Shown here piece after piece: positions 10,207 to 19,737 of a DNA stretch of 64,000 nt. The position numbers and the translations under genes were made by a program. The DNA comes from Bog-473 sp963741995 (GTDB taxonomy: Bacteria > Actinomycetota > Acidimicrobiia > Acidimicrobiales > RAAP-2). The notes under the pieces are model-generated. The model made no database searches, was not told the DNA's origin, and saw only the letters and a list, made by a program, of their open reading frames with translations. The stretch spans positions 74,251-138,250 of the forward strand of contig CAVUKI010000011.1 in assembly GCA_963741995.1 (NCBI GenBank), written 5' to 3'. Position 1 is the first letter of the stretch. Every line of letters starts with the position of its first letter.

Positions 10207-10304
10207 TCCCTGTCCGACAGCACCGGCGGTAGTGTGCGGGTCACTGACCAGGAAGTCCGTAGCGGATGCCCGGTGTCCAGTGAGCTGTCCAGGGAGGGCG
10301 CGGC

Positions 10305-11663
10305 ATGAGCGAGGGAGCGACCACGGTCGCGCAGGGCCGGAACTACGTCGTGGTGTCGGCCGACACGCACGCCTCTCCGGACAGCCTGGACCACTTCCTG
10401 TCCTACGTGGACCCGGCGCAGCGCGAGGCGGTGGCCGCCTTCGGCGACATGTCGAACCTCGCCATCTCCATGTTCGGCGGCTTCGATCCGGGTGAGGTCG
10501 ACGAGAGCGATCCCGTCCGCGCCACCGCGGCCCGGCGCCTGGCCGGCATGGGCGTGGACATCGCGGCGGCCGAGAGCTGGCTGGCGCACTACGGCACGGA
10601 CTGGGTCGTGCCGGGCGATGGGGACGGGCGCCGGTTGGCTGTGCTGGAGGAGCAGGGGATCCATGCCGAGGTCACCCTGCCGGGACCAATTCTGGCGGGC
10701 GGACTCAGCCCGGCCATGTATCTCGGCGCCGCCACCGACAAGGGCCTCGAGGTGGTCTGGCCCGCATTGCACGGCTACGTGCGCTGGCTGGCCGATTTCT
10801 GCAACGCGGCCCCCGGGCGCCGCGCCGGCTGTATGCCGATCGACTTCCACGACATGGACCGCGCCGTCGAGGAGGTGGCGTGGGCCCGCACCAATGGCAT
10901 CTTCGGCGGCGTGATGCTCCCCGCCATGTCGGTCACCTCCAGGCTGCCCGGCTACGCCGACGCCTCTTACGAGCCCTTCTGGAGCGCGTGCGAGGAGCAC
11001 GGCATGGTCGTGAACCTGCACACCGGCGCATCCGGCTCGGCCACCGATACCAAGTTCCTCTACGACGCCGAGCACGGCGGCATGCTCGGCCTCTACGAGG
11101 TGTTCGTCTTCACCCGCCGGCCGTTGTGGTTCATGATCTTCGGCGGCGTCTTCGACCGTCACCCCGACCTGAAGGTGGTCGTCACCGAGAACGGCGTGCA
11201 GTGGCTGCCGTCGCTCATTCGGGACATGGAGTCGTTCTTCGACACCCACGGCGGCGCTCCCGTCCGCTCCTACCTGAAAATGCGTCCCCGGGACTACTTC
11301 GAGAAGCACGTGTGGATGGGCGGCTCGCTCATGAAGCGCTACGAGGCCGAGATGCGCCACGAGATCGGCATCGACAAGCTCATGTGGGGAGCGGACTACC
11401 CCCACCTGGAGGGCGCGGCGCCCGTCCATCGCGAGACGCTGCGCTACATCTTCGGCGGCATGCCCGAGGACGACCTGCGCCGCGTGCTCGGCGCCAACGC
11501 CGTCGACCTCTGGGGCTTCGACGGCGATCTGCTCCAGGCCGTGGCCGACCGCGTCGGACCGACCGTTGCCGACCTGGCCGAGCCGCTGGCGCTGGCTGAC
11601 ATCGAGGACACCTTCAGCTGGAGCCTGGCCCGGCCGGTGCCGCTGATGGCCGGGGGCGCCTGA
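10305..11663 (+). CDS. Amidohydrolase-2 family metal-dependent hydrolase or decarboxylase
   Basis: This 452-aa TIM-barrel protein belongs to the amidohydrolase-2 group (ACMSD-like decarboxylases and hydrolases). Metal-site elements are in order: a D-x-H near the start (SADTHAS, where many members have DxHxH), VVNLHTGASG in the middle, FDRHPDLKVVVTENGVQWLP, and the closing LMWGADYPHLEG with the conserved Asp. The paralogues usually act on aromatic or isoprenoid breakdown intermediates in actinobacteria. The substrate cannot be read here. It is a single transcription unit with about 98 bp upstream, facing away from the COG4280-like gene. Confidence 0.8.
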   Translation: MSEGATTVAQGRNYVVVSADTHASPDSLDHFLSYVDPAQREAVAAFGDMSNLAISMFGGFDPGEVDESDPVRATAARRLAGMGVDIAAAESWLAHYGTDWVVPGDGDGRRLAVLEEQGIHAEVTLPGPILAGGLSPAMYLGAATDKGLEVVWPALHGYVRWLADFCNAAPGRRAGCMPIDFHDMDRAVEEVAWARTNGIFGGVMLPAMSVTSRLPGYADASYEPFWSACEEHGMVVNLHTGASGSATDTKFLYDAEHGGMLGLYEVFVFTRRPLWFMIFGGVFDRHPDLKVVVTENGVQWLPSLIRDMESFFDTHGGAPVRSYLKMRPRDYFEKHVWMGGSLMKRYEAEMRHEIGIDKLMWGADYPHLEGAAPVHRETLRYIFGGMPEDDLRRVLGANAVDLWGFDGDLLQAVADRVGPTVADLAEPLALADIEDTFSWSLARPVPLMAGGA

Positions 11664-11717
11664 CCCGCCGTCGCCGGGTTCCGCCCCAGAACGGTCTTCC
11701 CGACGGGCCGAATGTCG

Positions 11718-11735
11718 CAGATTTCTTAGGAAATC
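11718..11735. promoter_or_regulatory. Perfect inverted repeat upstream of the DUF222-HNH gene
   Basis: AGATTTC, a TTAG spacer, then GAAATCT: a perfect 7-bp inverted repeat in the 134-bp gap between the amidohydrolase and the DUF222-HNH gene. It is AT-rich against a GC-rich background. It could be an operator for the downstream gene or part of a weak terminator for the upstream one. No T-tract follows, which favours an operator. Confidence 0.45.
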
Positions 11736-11797
11736 TCGGGAATTTCGAAGAGATGTGCGCCTCGTCGGTTGTGACAACGATGTGCTTCCATCGACCT

Positions 11798-12988
11798 ATG
11801 GAGTTGGAGAACTTCGCCGAAGCCCTCGAGGCACTGATCGCCTCGGGCGCGCCGAACTACGGCGACGGCGAGTCCATGGAGAAGCTGCACCACTTGGAGG
11901 CACGCTTCGACTCCTTCGTCACCGAGGCCACGGCCGCCTTCGAGGCGGGGGAGCAGTGGGCAGCCGAGGGGGCCAAGACGGCGGCCTCGTGGATCTCGAG
12001 CCGTTGCCGGGTCCCACGCTCTGCCGCCAAGCGCCGGGTGCGCCTGGGGAGGACCTTGCGCCACCTGCCCGCGGTGGCGCAGGCCTGGCGCGAGGGTTCC
12101 ATCGGGGAGGAGCAGGCCAAGGCCATCGCCTCGGCGAGGCGGCACCGCACCGAGGCCTCCATGGCCCGGGACGAGGAGATGCTGGTCTCCCAGGCCACAG
12201 ACCTGGGGTTCGAGGACTTCTACCGGGCGCTGTCTTATTGGAAGCAGCTGGCCGACCCCGACGGGGCCGAGGCGTCCGACGAGGAGCGCACGGCGTCTCG
12301 CAACGTGTTCTTCGAGTCGAGCTTCAACGGCATGTACCTCGGCCAGATGCACCTCGACCCCATCAACGGCTCCATCGTCTCCAACGAGCTCAACCGCCTC
12401 GAGCACGACCTCTTCGAGGCCGACTGCGCCGAGGCCAAGGAGCGCCTGGGCCGCACGGCGCGGATCGACGAGCTGGCCCGGACCTCGGGCCAGCGCCGGG
12501 CCGACGCCCTGGTCGAGATGGCGACCAGGAGCCGCACCGCCCCCGCCGAGGGCATCCGCCCCGCCCCGCTCTTCAGCGTCTTCGTCAGCTACGAAACACT
12601 GCACGGCCGCATCTGTGAGCTCGAGAACGGGACGGTGCTCCATCCGTCGGCCCTCATGCCGTGGCTGGACTCGGCCTACTTCGAGCGGGCCCTATTCAGC
12701 CTCGGCAACCGCATCGACGTCAGCGTGCGGTCACGGTTCTTCACCGGTGGGACCAGAAGGGCCATCGAACTGCGCGACCGCATCTGCACCCACCCGCACT
12801 GCTACGAGCCCGCCGAGAGCTGCCAGGTCGATCACATCGAGACCTACGCCGAGGGTGGCCTGACCACCCAGGACAACGGCCGGCTCCTCTGCGGCTTCCA
12901 CAACCGCCTGCGCAACCAAAAAGAGCACCCGCCCCAGCGAGGACAACGAGGCGAGCAGCGCCAGCGGCCCCCACCGAGTGCGGCCTGA
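11798..12988 (+). CDS. DUF222 and HNH endonuclease domain protein (13E12-repeat family)
   Basis: This 396-aa protein has an alpha-helical DUF222 region (about residues 20-270) and a C-terminal HNH nuclease domain. The HNH core is readable: RDRICTHPHCYEPAESC, CQVDHIETYAEGG, and NGRLLCGFHNRLRNQK, giving the zinc cysteines and the H-N-H residues. The family is present in many copies in actinobacterial genomes (the REP13E12 family in Mycobacterium tuberculosis) and is thought to be mobile or selfish; its target is unknown. ATG at 11798 was chosen because family members begin with a short lead into the helical domain. The longer frame from 11753 has no better ribosome site. Confidence 0.85.
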   Translation: MELENFAEALEALIASGAPNYGDGESMEKLHHLEARFDSFVTEATAAFEAGEQWAAEGAKTAASWISSRCRVPRSAAKRRVRLGRTLRHLPAVAQAWREGSIGEEQAKAIASARRHRTEASMARDEEMLVSQATDLGFEDFYRALSYWKQLADPDGAEASDEERTASRNVFFESSFNGMYLGQMHLDPINGSIVSNELNRLEHDLFEADCAEAKERLGRTARIDELARTSGQRRADALVEMATRSRTAPAEGIRPAPLFSVFVSYETLHGRICELENGTVLHPSALMPWLDSAYFERALFSLGNRIDVSVRSRFFTGGTRRAIELRDRICTHPHCYEPAESCQVDHIETYAEGGLTTQDNGRLLCGFHNRLRNQKEHPPQRGQRGEQRQRPPPSAA

Positions 12989-13124
12989 GCGGGCGACGAG
13001 GCGACGGGCAACTCCACCCGCACCGCCCCCGCCCCCGCCCAGGGCAGCACCCCGGCTGTGCATCGCCGGCATCTTCGAAAGCCAAAAGCCATCCGGCGCT
13101 TTGGCGCGCCCGGGTTTCAGTGTT

Positions 13125-13151
13125 CCCGTAGTGCCCGTAGTGCCCGTAGTG
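13125..13151. repeat. Three 9-bp tandem copies (CCCGTAGTG)
   Basis: Three exact tandem copies of CCCGTAGTG lie in the 193-bp gap between the convergent HNH and CNB genes. The copy number is small and the unit has no inverted symmetry. It is probably a slippage repeat. The rest of this gap shows no gene. Confidence 0.7.
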
Positions 13152-13181
13152 CCCTGCTTCGTTCTTCGGGCTCCAGCGGTC

Positions 13182-13649
13182 TCAGCCCACGTCGGTGTCG
13201 AAGGCTTCCTGCCCATCGGCTGCCGCGAGTCGTGCGTCGACATTGCGTAACCGACTGGCCATTCTCTTCAACAAGGCATTCCGAAATCCGGGGATCTGGG
13301 CCAATGAGTCGAACTCGCGCGGTCCAATGACCAGCAGCTCCACATCCGACACGGCTGTGACCGTGGCACTCCGGGGGCCGGTGTTCAGGGCCCCCAACTC
13401 CCCAAAGAAGTCGCAGGGGCCGAGTGTGTTGACCCGTCGACCCGCCTGGACGACCTCGACGGTGCCAGCCAGGATAAGGAAGAGCTCCCTGTCGCTCTGC
13501 CCCTCCCTGATCAGGGTTTCCCCCTGGTTGACCTTGACGTGCTCCGCCAGACGCGCCACCTCTCGGAGCTTTGCCTTTCTGCACGCCCTGAAGTGATCTA
13601 TCGACTTCAGGCGGTCTACGGGGGGCTGTCGACTAAAGGTCCGCAGCAT
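13182..13649 (-). CDS. Stand-alone cyclic-nucleotide-binding domain protein
   Basis: This 155-aa protein consists of a single CRP-type beta-barrel domain. Characteristic blocks are VNQGETLIREGQSDRELFLI, LAGTVEVVQAGRRVNTLGP, FFGELGALNTGPRSATVTA and the final DARL helix. There is no helix-turn-helix after the barrel, so it is unlikely to bind DNA by itself. The phosphate-binding cassette reads GELGALNTGPRSA, close to the cAMP-binding consensus. Start choice: ATG at 13649 is preceded by AGGAG at good spacing; the frame could extend to 13736 but without a site. Such small CNB proteins are frequent in actinobacteria and probably act as sensors in partner complexes. A second one lies at 19738. Confidence 0.75.
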   Translation of the reverse strand: MLRTFSRQPPVDRLKSIDHFRACRKAKLREVARLAEHVKVNQGETLIREGQSDRELFLILAGTVEVVQAGRRVNTLGPCDFFGELGALNTGPRSATVTAVSDVELLVIGPREFDSLAQIPGFRNALLKRMASRLRNVDARLAAADGQEAFDTDVG

Positions 13650-13867
13650 GACTTGCTCCTTTTTTAGAGCCTGCGACCCCAACCAGTTTCCATCGGCACC
13701 CCACTTTTCGGGCGCCTGACTGCAACTGCGATGCAACCAGTTTCACGAATGGCGCGGTGATGCGCAAGAGGTTTGAGCGGCGTTCATCGCGATTTCACAC
13801 GCTCTAGTGAAACGAGCAACGAGCGTCGGCAGCAACTGACACCGACAGGCGCCAGCTCGGCTGGTTT

Positions 13868-14656
13868 TCAGTTCTCGTCCGCCACGACCAACCGGTATCC
13901 CAAGTCGATTGCCTCCAACTCGGCCAGATCGGCGTGATGCCGCTGCCATTCACCGCTGGACAGATCCGCCTCGAGCCCCGCGACACCCCTGGCCACGACG
14001 GCAGGGTCGGCCAGCGCCAGCCCCGAGCAGTTGGCCCGCACGGCTGGGTCGAGGTACGCCTCGGGCCGGCACCAGTAGGCGCCGAGGACACCGTCCTGCA
14101 TGTCCCGTGGGACCAGCAGCGGAATGCACGTGCACGTCCCCGCGCCGCCACCGCCGCCGCCACCGCCGCCGATGACCTCAGCCACCGCCTCGTGCCCGGG
14201 CTCCTGGCGCCGCGTGAACTCACCCACCTCGGGCACGTAGTCCTCCAGGAACCAGAAGCGCGAGTGCATCTCGAAGTCCATCGTCAGGACGATCCGCCTC
14301 GGCGCCACCCGGCACAGTTCGGCCAACCCTGCGGCCCAGTCGTCCCAGTGATGCATCGTCAAGATGGCCAGAGCCACGTCGGCCGAGCCCGAGGGGAGCG
14401 GCAGTGCCGAACCGCTGGCCCGCACGGCGGGAGCTGCCCCCGGCGCACGCTGCGCCACCATCACGCTCGACGGCTCGACCGCCACCACGGCACGGTTTAC
14501 GGGCTCGTAGTTCCCCGTACCGGCACCGACGTTCACCACGACGCGCCCGTCCCCGAGCTGTTCGTGGATCAAGGTCTCCCAGCGCGGATCAGCGTGCCGA
14601 TGGGCGAGGTAGCCCTGCCCGATGGTGTCGTAGAGAGGCGCCGGCGAAGTGGTCAT
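13868..14656 (-). CDS. Class I SAM-dependent methyltransferase (methyltransferase-11 type)
   Basis: A 262-aa methyltransferase with motif I VVVNVGAGTGNYEP (residues about 38-51), a motif II acidic residue in AVVAVEPSSVM, and ALPLPSGSADVALAILTMHH as the post-II region. These mark an ubiE/Methyltransf_11 fold. A run of nine glycines (from about residue 163) comes from a GCC/ACC-type repeat in the DNA and probably forms a flexible insert. The substrate is not evident. It is transcribed in the same direction as the thiolase and DUF35 genes, 48 bp downstream, and could be part of the same unit. Confidence 0.75.
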   Translation of the reverse strand: MTTSPAPLYDTIGQGYLAHRHADPRWETLIHEQLGDGRVVVNVGAGTGNYEPVNRAVVAVEPSSVMVAQRAPGAAPAVRASGSALPLPSGSADVALAILTMHHWDDWAAGLAELCRVAPRRIVLTMDFEMHSRFWFLEDYVPEVGEFTRRQEPGHEAVAEVIGGGGGGGGGAGTCTCIPLLVPRDMQDGVLGAYWCRPEAYLDPAVRANCSGLALADPAVVARGVAGLEADLSSGEWQRHHADLAELEAIDLGYRLVVADEN

Positions 14657-14704
14657 TTCGACCCCATCGGCCGGCCGCCAGCACCCAGCACCCGGCCTCA
14701 GTGC

Positions 14705-15916
14705 TTACGCCGCGGCCCTCTCCAGGATGTGCACACCGCAGGCCGAACCGAGCCCGATCACGTGTGTCAAGCCGACCTTGGCGCCCTCGATCTGACGGTC
14801 GCCCGCCTCACCGCGCAGCTGGGTGGCCACCTCCCACACGTTGGCGATGCCGGTGGCGGCGATCGGGTGTCCCTTGGACTCCAGGCCGCCGGACACGTTG
14901 ACCGGCGTCGAACCGTCGCGCCACGTGGCGCCCGACTTGAAGAAGTCCGCCGCCCCGCCGCGCTCGCAGAGTCCGAGGTTGTCGTAGTGCACCAGCTCGG
15001 CCGTGGCGAAGCAGTCGTGCAACTCGACCAGGTTCAAATCGGACGGACCGACGCCGGCCTGCTCGTAGGCCTGGGCGGCGGCATTGCGGGTCAGGTCGTT
15101 GACGTTGGGCAGGATCTGGCACGCCTCTTCCCAGGGGTCGGTCGTCAAGATCGATGCCGTGATCTTCACCGCCCGCTTCTGCTGCTCCAGCGACAGCGTC
15201 TTGAGCTTCGACCCCGAGACGACCACGGCCGCCGCCGCACCGTCGCAGTTGGCCGAGCACATGGGACGCGTGTTCGGGTAGGCGATCATCACGTCGTTCA
15301 TGATCTCGTCGAGCGACATCTTCTTCTGGTAGGCCGCCATCGGGTTGAGCGTCGAGTGCGAGTGGTTCTTCTCGCTGATCTGGGCGAAGAGCTCGAAGCT
15401 GGTGCCGCCGTAGCGGTGGCCGTACTCCATGCCGATCTGGGCGAACACGCCCGGCATGATGTCGGTCCCGATCCGCCCGTCGATGGCCGCCACCGACCCG
15501 TAGCGCCCCGAGGGCGTCCAGGTGTTGTCGTCGCTCTTGCGGCTCCCGCCCGCCAGCAGCCCGGCGCCGGCGAGCTTCTCCACACCGAAGGCCAGGCCCA
15601 TGTCGGTCTCCCCGGCCTTGATCGCCATCACGGCCACCCGCAGCGCGGTGGCCCCGGTGGCGCAGGCGTTGGAGACGTTGTAGACGGGGATACCCGTCTG
15701 GCCCAGTTGCTTCTGCACGACCTGCCCGATCGGCAGCGCGCCGCCCATCAGGTTGCCGGCGCCGATGATGCCCATGTCCTTCATGGTCACCCCGCCGTCG
15801 GCCAGGGCGCCCTGGACCGCCTGCGACGCCAGGTCGGTGGTGTCGAGGTCGGGGTGCTTCCCGAACTTCGTCATGTGGATGCCGAGGACCCATACCTCTT
15901 CTGAAGCCGATGCCAT
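14705..15916 (-). CDS. Thiolase family protein / lipid-transfer (SCP-x type)
   Basis: A 403-aa thiolase-fold protein. The active-site cysteine is in SNACATGATAL (C85); the second catalytic block reads LVELHDCFATAEL, where degradative thiolases have an Asn-His loop; and SKGHPIAATG supplies the His. The set is typical of the SCP-x/lipid-transfer thiolases, which cleave branched or sterol-side-chain acyl-CoAs. Five bases upstream lies a DUF35 protein on the same strand. Such pairs are known to form complexes in which the DUF35 subunit is required for thiolase (or aldolase) activity. The same pairing recurs at 31092-32752. Confidence 0.85.
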   Translation of the reverse strand: MASASEEVWVLGIHMTKFGKHPDLDTTDLASQAVQGALADGGVTMKDMGIIGAGNLMGGALPIGQVVQKQLGQTGIPVYNVSNACATGATALRVAVMAIKAGETDMGLAFGVEKLAGAGLLAGGSRKSDDNTWTPSGRYGSVAAIDGRIGTDIMPGVFAQIGMEYGHRYGGTSFELFAQISEKNHSHSTLNPMAAYQKKMSLDEIMNDVMIAYPNTRPMCSANCDGAAAAVVVSGSKLKTLSLEQQKRAVKITASILTTDPWEEACQILPNVNDLTRNAAAQAYEQAGVGPSDLNLVELHDCFATAELVHYDNLGLCERGGAADFFKSGATWRDGSTPVNVSGGLESKGHPIAATGIANVWEVATQLRGEAGDRQIEGAKVGLTHVIGLGSACGVHILERAAA

Positions 15917-15921
15917 CGTGC

Positions 15922-16323
15922 CTAACCTCCCAGGGGTTCGAAACCGAAGCCGACTGCCTCGGTGCCGTTGTCGTCGGTGCCGATCACCTCGGTGGCCAGG
16001 CGGACCTTCATGCCCAGCGTCACGTGCTCGGGATCGGGTGTCACGTTGATGAGATTGGCCTTCACGCTGGTGCCGTCGCAGTCGACGACGGCCGCCACGT
16101 AGGGCACGGGAATCCCCGGCGCCGCGAAGGAGACGATGGTGTAGGCCCGCACCTCGCCGCTCGGGGAGACGGCGACCTTCTTGAATTCGGTGGCCTCGCA
16201 GGCGGCGCAGGCGTTGCGGCGGTCAAAGAAACGGGCACCGCACGCGGTGCACTCGTTCGCCACCAAATGCGGGTCGCCACCCAGTTCCAGGTAGTCGACC
16301 AGCGGGATCTGTTGCGCCATCAT
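15922..16323 (-). CDS. DUF35 OB-fold, zinc-ribbon protein partner of thiolase
   Basis: A 133-aa protein with an N-terminal rubredoxin-like zinc ribbon (C25-x-x-C28 and C39-x-x-C42) and an OB-fold with the typical GEVRAYTIVSFAAPG block. Family knowledge: DUF35 proteins (ChsH2 C-terminal-like) associate with thiolases or MaoC-like hydratases in acyl-CoA metabolism and position the CoA substrate. The gene ends five bases before the thiolase gene, so they are very probably co-translated. ATG at 16323 is the first of two adjacent Met codons. Confidence 0.85.
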   Translation of the reverse strand: MMAQQIPLVDYLELGGDPHLVANECTACGARFFDRRNACAACEATEFKKVAVSPSGEVRAYTIVSFAAPGIPVPYVAAVVDCDGTSVKANLINVTPDPEHVTLGMKVRLATEVIGTDDNGTEAVGFGFEPLGG

Positions 16324-16427
16324 GCCCCCAAGCTCGGGTGGGAAATCCGTGTTCTCAATGTAGCGGGGCGGCGAAAATGTCGGCCAATCGGTGCACTCTT
16401 CAGGATCGAGCCGGTAGGTTCGGCCCC

Positions 16428-17399
16428 ATGCAATTCACCCACCTCGGCCGCACAGGCCTCCGCGTCAGCCGCATTTGCTTGGGCACCATGAATTTCGGGC
16501 CCGAGACGGATGAGCCGACCTCGTTTTCCATCATGGACTCGGCTCTGGAGGCCGGAATCAACTTTTTCGACTCGGCCAACGTCTACGGCCGCTCCAAGGG
16601 GCGGGGCGCCACCGAGGAGATCGTCGGCCGCTGGTTCGCCCAGGGCGGCGGCCGCCGAGAGAAGGTGGTCATGGCGACCAAGCTCTACGGCGACATGGGC
16701 GACTGGCCCAACGAAGGGCGGCTCTCGGCCCTGAACATCCGAAGGGCCTGCGAGGCCAGCCTGAAGCGGCTGCAGACGGACTACATCGACCTCTACCAGA
16801 TGCATCACATCGATCGCGGCACCGGCTGGGACGAAATCTGGGAGGCCATGGAGGTGCTGCGGGCCCAGGGCAAGATCCTGTATGTCGGCTCGTCCAACTT
16901 CGCCGGCTGGCACATTGCGAAGGCGCAGGCGGCGGCGGCCCGTCGCAACTTCATGGGTCTGGTCAGCGAGCAGTCGCACTACAACCTGCTGACGCGCCAG
17001 ATCGAGCTCGAGGTGCTGCCGGCGGCGCAGGACTACGGCCTGGGCGTGATCCCCTGGTCGCCGCTGGCCAGCGGCCTGCTCGGCGGCATCGTGCGCAAGG
17101 AGCGCGATGGGAGCCGGCGCTATGCGGACAACGTGAAGCGGACGCTGGAAAAGAAGCGCCCCCAGCTCGAGGCCTACGAGGACCTGTGTGCCGAGGCGGG
17201 CGAGGAGCCTGGCACGGTCGGGCTGGCCTGGCTGCTCACTCGGCCGGCGGTCACCGGTCCCATCGTGGGGCCGCGGACTCCCGAGCATCTCGACTCCGCT
17301 GTGCACGCCGTCGACGTCACGCTCGACGACAAGGTCCTGGCGCGCTTGGACGAGATCTTCCCCGGCCACAGGACGGCACCGGAGGACTACGCCTGGTAG
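16428..17399 (+). CDS. Aldo/keto reductase
   Basis: This 323-aa NADPH-dependent AKR has a TIM-barrel layout. The catalytic tetrad is visible as D and Y in FFDSANVYGRSKG, K in VVMATKLYG and H in YQMHHIDRG. The cofactor end block reads GPRTPEHLDSAVHA. Length and MQFTHLGRTGLRVSRICLG at the start match the family, supporting ATG at 16428 instead of the longer frame from 16338, which has no family sequence. It is probably a YghZ-like (AKR11-13) oxidoreductase of aldehydes or ketones. The upstream gap holds the promoter shared with the divergent DUF35/thiolase unit. Confidence 0.85.
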   Translation: MQFTHLGRTGLRVSRICLGTMNFGPETDEPTSFSIMDSALEAGINFFDSANVYGRSKGRGATEEIVGRWFAQGGGRREKVVMATKLYGDMGDWPNEGRLSALNIRRACEASLKRLQTDYIDLYQMHHIDRGTGWDEIWEAMEVLRAQGKILYVGSSNFAGWHIAKAQAAAARRNFMGLVSEQSHYNLLTRQIELEVLPAAQDYGLGVIPWSPLASGLLGGIVRKERDGSRRYADNVKRTLEKKRPQLEAYEDLCAEAGEEPGTVGLAWLLTRPAVTGPIVGPRTPEHLDSAVHAVDVTLDDKVLARLDEIFPGHRTAPEDYAW

Positions 17400-17423
17400 T
17401 CGGCGGCGCCGCGAGAGGACCGT

Positions 17424-19679
17424 CTACTTGAGGGTCCCTGCCAGCTCCGGCTGAGCCTCGGCCCCGGGGTCTTCGGGCATCTGGCTGGTGTCCAGGTCGT
17501 CGGCGTCGACGGAGAGCTTGGGCAGGATCCTGTCCAGCCAGGCCGGGAACCACCAGTTGGCCTTGCCGAACATCATCATGATGGACGGCACGATGGCCAT
17601 CCGGATGAGGAGAGCGTCGACCAGGATGCCGCCGGCGAGGCCGATGCCGAATTCCTTGATGACGCGGTTGCCGCCGAGGATGAACGAGCCGAAGACGAGG
17701 ATCATGATCAGCGCGGCGGCCGTGATCGTCTTGCCGGTTGCGGCCAGGCCGTTGCGCACCGCGATGCGGTTGTTGCCGCCCGACTTGATGTACTCCTCGT
17801 GCATCCGTGACACCAGGAAGACCTGGTAGTCCATCGACAATCCGAACAGGATGGCGAAGAGCATCACGGGGAGGAACGCCTCGACCGGGCTGGTGCCGCT
17901 GAGGCCGATCAGCCCGCCCAGGTCGCCCCACTGGAAGACGGCCACGAGCATGCCGAGTGCGGCGCCGATGGAGAGCAGGTTCATGACGGCAGCGGTGAGG
18001 GGGATCACCAAGCTGCGGAAGACTGTCATCAGCAGGAGAAACGACAGGATCACGACCAGGCCGATGAAGAGCGGCAGTTTCGAGCTCAGCACGTTGGCGA
18101 AGTCGATGTAGATGGCTGTTGTCCCGGCGACGAGGACGTTCAAGCGCGAGTCGCCGACCGCCTGCGGCACGGTGGTGTCCCGCAGATGGTTCACCAGATC
18201 GGTGGTGGCGGCGTCCTGGGGGGCGGTGGTCGGATAGACGGTGGTCAACGCGACGTAGCCGTTGCCCGCCTTGTTCGGGATGTACACCGTGCTGGGGGGA
18301 GTGCTTCGGACGACGCCAGGCTGCTTGGCGACGGCAGCCACGACCTTTTCCAGCGCGGGGTCGGGCTTCTGGGGCACCACGGTCACCAGCTCGAGGGGCC
18401 CGGTGAAGCCCGGCCCGAAGCCCTTGGAGAGCATGTCGAAGGCGACCCGCGTCGGCGTCCCGGCCGGGTCCGTGCCCTGGTCGGCCGAGCCCAGCTGCAG
18501 GGAGAAGAAGGGCAGGGCGATGGCCACGATGATGATCAGGGCCGCGCCGGCCGACAGTACCGGGTGCTTCTGCACACGGTCCGCCCAGTTTGGCCAGAAG
18601 CCCTTGCTGTCGGTGCCGATGACCCGGGGGCCGTTCGCGGCCAGGTTCCTCTTCTGCTTGCGGCTCATGACCTTGGGCCCGATGAAGCCCAACATCGCCG
18701 GCAGGAGGGTGAGGGCCGCCACCATGGTGAGCGCCACGCCGATGGCGGCGGCCACCGCCAGGCCGTACAGGAAACTCACTCCGAGGGCGAACATGCCGAG
18801 CAAAGCGATGCACACGATGATCCCGGCGAACAGCACGGCGCGGCCCGAGGTGTTGACCGCGTTGATGATGGACGACTCCACATCACGGCCGGCCACGAGG
18901 CCCTGGCGATGGCGCGTCACGATGAAGAGGGCGTAGTCGACGCCCACCCCCAGGCCGATCAGGAGCGTGAGCTCGGGTGAGATGGAGGGCATGGCGAGGA
19001 CGTGGCTCAGCAGGCCGATGACCCCGATGGAAGTGCCCAGGGCGAGCAGCGCGGAAAGGATCGGGAGAAGGGCGGCGAAGATGGAGCCGAAGACGAGGAG
19101 CAGCACGATCAACGCCAGCAGCACGCCGAGGCCGGTGCTGCTGAAGGACTGGTTGTTGGCCTGCTCGGCCAGCGGACCGGTGACGGCGACGGTCAGTCCG
19201 TCACCCGAGGTCTTGGTGATGGCATTGACGAAATTCTTCGCCTCGGTGTTCGAGATGTTCTGGGTCTGCTTGTCGAAGTTGACTTGGAAGAACCCGACCG
19301 TCTGGTCCTTGCTGATGTTGGGACCAGTCGGGTCGCTGAGATTCCCGTCCTGGTCGTACGGACTCGGGACCTGCGTCACGTTTGGCAACGCGTTGATCTT
19401 GTCCACCATGGTGTTGATGCGCTGGCCGATCGCGGGGTCGGTCAGCTTGGCCTCACCGGACGTGCCGAAGACCACCTGCTCCTGGTCGCCGGAGTGGGAA
19501 GGCGCGACCGACTTCAACAGGTTGATGGCGTCGAAGGACTGGGTGTGGGGGAAGCTGAAGTTGTTCGAGTAATTGGTGCCGACGGCCGACACCGTGAAGA
19601 TCGAGACAACGAGGACGAGTATCCACGAGAGAACGACGATGCGGCGATGATGGACACACCACGCGGCCAGGGTGCGCAT
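17424..19679 (-). CDS. MMPL family RND-type lipid or drug exporter
   Basis: This 751-aa protein has the MMPL architecture: one N-terminal helix, a periplasmic loop (about residues 40-170), five helices, a conserved soluble block, a second helix, a second large loop (about 390-510) and five more helices. The GxxxDY motifs in IGLGVGVDYALFIVTRHRQ and FGLSMDYQVFLVSRMHEEY carry the proton-relay Asp. Such proteins export mycolates, glycolipids or toxic molecules. No partner lipid gene is adjacent. ATG at 19679 has GAGGAG at the right distance; the frame from 19715 is longer but lacks one. Confidence 0.85.
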   Translation of the reverse strand: MRTLAAWCVHHRRIVVLSWILVLVVSIFTVSAVGTNYSNNFSFPHTQSFDAINLLKSVAPSHSGDQEQVVFGTSGEAKLTDPAIGQRINTMVDKINALPNVTQVPSPYDQDGNLSDPTGPNISKDQTVGFFQVNFDKQTQNISNTEAKNFVNAITKTSGDGLTVAVTGPLAEQANNQSFSSTGLGVLLALIVLLLVFGSIFAALLPILSALLALGTSIGVIGLLSHVLAMPSISPELTLLIGLGVGVDYALFIVTRHRQGLVAGRDVESSIINAVNTSGRAVLFAGIIVCIALLGMFALGVSFLYGLAVAAAIGVALTMVAALTLLPAMLGFIGPKVMSRKQKRNLAANGPRVIGTDSKGFWPNWADRVQKHPVLSAGAALIIIVAIALPFFSLQLGSADQGTDPAGTPTRVAFDMLSKGFGPGFTGPLELVTVVPQKPDPALEKVVAAVAKQPGVVRSTPPSTVYIPNKAGNGYVALTTVYPTTAPQDAATTDLVNHLRDTTVPQAVGDSRLNVLVAGTTAIYIDFANVLSSKLPLFIGLVVILSFLLLMTVFRSLVIPLTAAVMNLLSIGAALGMLVAVFQWGDLGGLIGLSGTSPVEAFLPVMLFAILFGLSMDYQVFLVSRMHEEYIKSGGNNRIAVRNGLAATGKTITAAALIMILVFGSFILGGNRVIKEFGIGLAGGILVDALLIRMAIVPSIMMMFGKANWWFPAWLDRILPKLSVDADDLDTSQMPEDPGAEAQPELAGTLK

Positions 19680-19737
19680 TAGGGGGATCTCCTCGGGGGT
19701 GTTCGACGCGGCCACCGGCCAGCGTCAGGGGAACACG

